A DNA stretch of 64,000 nucleotides from Oryzias latipes (Eukaryota > Chordata > Actinopteri > Beloniformes > Adrianichthyidae): positions 1,547,922 to 1,611,921 of the forward strand of contig NC_019878.2 of NCBI RefSeq assembly GCF_002234675.1, written 5' to 3'. Position 1 is the stretch's first letter, and each line of letters starts with the position of its first letter. A program made the position numbers and the translations under genes. The notes beneath the pieces are model-generated. The model had not been told where the DNA came from and did no database searches. It saw only the letters and a program-made list of their open reading frames with translations. This document shows, in pieces, positions 63,901 to 64,000 of the stretch.

Positions 63901-64000
63901 TGCTCAACTTACCAGTGCCATCTAGTGGTCATTTCTAACATTACAGGGACAATTTAGAGTAACCAATGAACCCATGAAGCATGTTTTTTGGATGTTGGGA

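Overview
This is eukaryotic, vertebrate DNA, almost certainly from a teleost fish and probably a percomorph. It has spliced genes with GT-AG introns, single-exon mos, fish-type L2, RTE/Rex3, Penelope, Gypsy, Tc1 and piggyBac elements, and long microsatellites. No bacterial or viral gene organisation is present. I saw no tRNA, rRNA or CRISPR array.

Four host genes can be supported. (1) The 3' part of single-exon mos (serine/threonine kinase) runs off the left edge (1-768, +). (2) steap2, a metalloreductase, has five coding exons between 6820 and 16403 (+). Its exon phases join into a 515-residue protein. (3) chodl (chondrolectin, a C-type lectin membrane protein) has eight coding exons between 25081 and 38159 (+). 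It joins into a 297-residue protein with signal peptide, C-type lectin domain, stalk, transmembrane helix and cytoplasmic tail. (4) An unnamed 12-finger C2H2 zinc-finger gene has three exons between 57885 and 52055 (-). It joins into about 619 residues with strictly alternating finger types.

Everything between the genes, and most of the long introns, is repeat. 769-6790 holds a 950-bp terminal-inverted-repeat (TIR) element, a very long AAT array, a TATC array and a LINE pol fragment. steap2 intron 4 holds an RTE/Rex3 fragment, a GC-rich block, an L2 tail and a 100-bp minisatellite. 16.9-24 kb holds a Penelope-like reverse-transcriptase relic and a stack of TIR and foldback elements. chodl intron 2 holds a piggyBac transposase relic broken by a MITE, and a second MITE broken by a solo-LTR-like insertion. 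chodl intron 7 holds a decayed Gypsy element broken by L2, MITE and solo-LTR-like insertions. 39.3-45.2 kb is a Tc1 transposon carrying a 4.3-kb Gypsy element with both LTRs and a 5-bp target duplication. 45.9-51.1 kb is a DNA transposon (a relative of the one at 2.3-3.2 kb) that received a 4.1-kb L2 LINE with an open 1009-codon ORF2 frame. The right end has a TIR element, another MITE copy and fragments of two more LINEs.

The most informative structures are the nested insertions. In several of them the host sequence can be rejoined exactly across the insert, which fixes target duplications and relative ages without a database. The most notable is a piggyBac-type MITE family (at least nine sites in 64 kb). 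One copy used a CTAA rather than TTAA target inside a piggyBac transposase relic.
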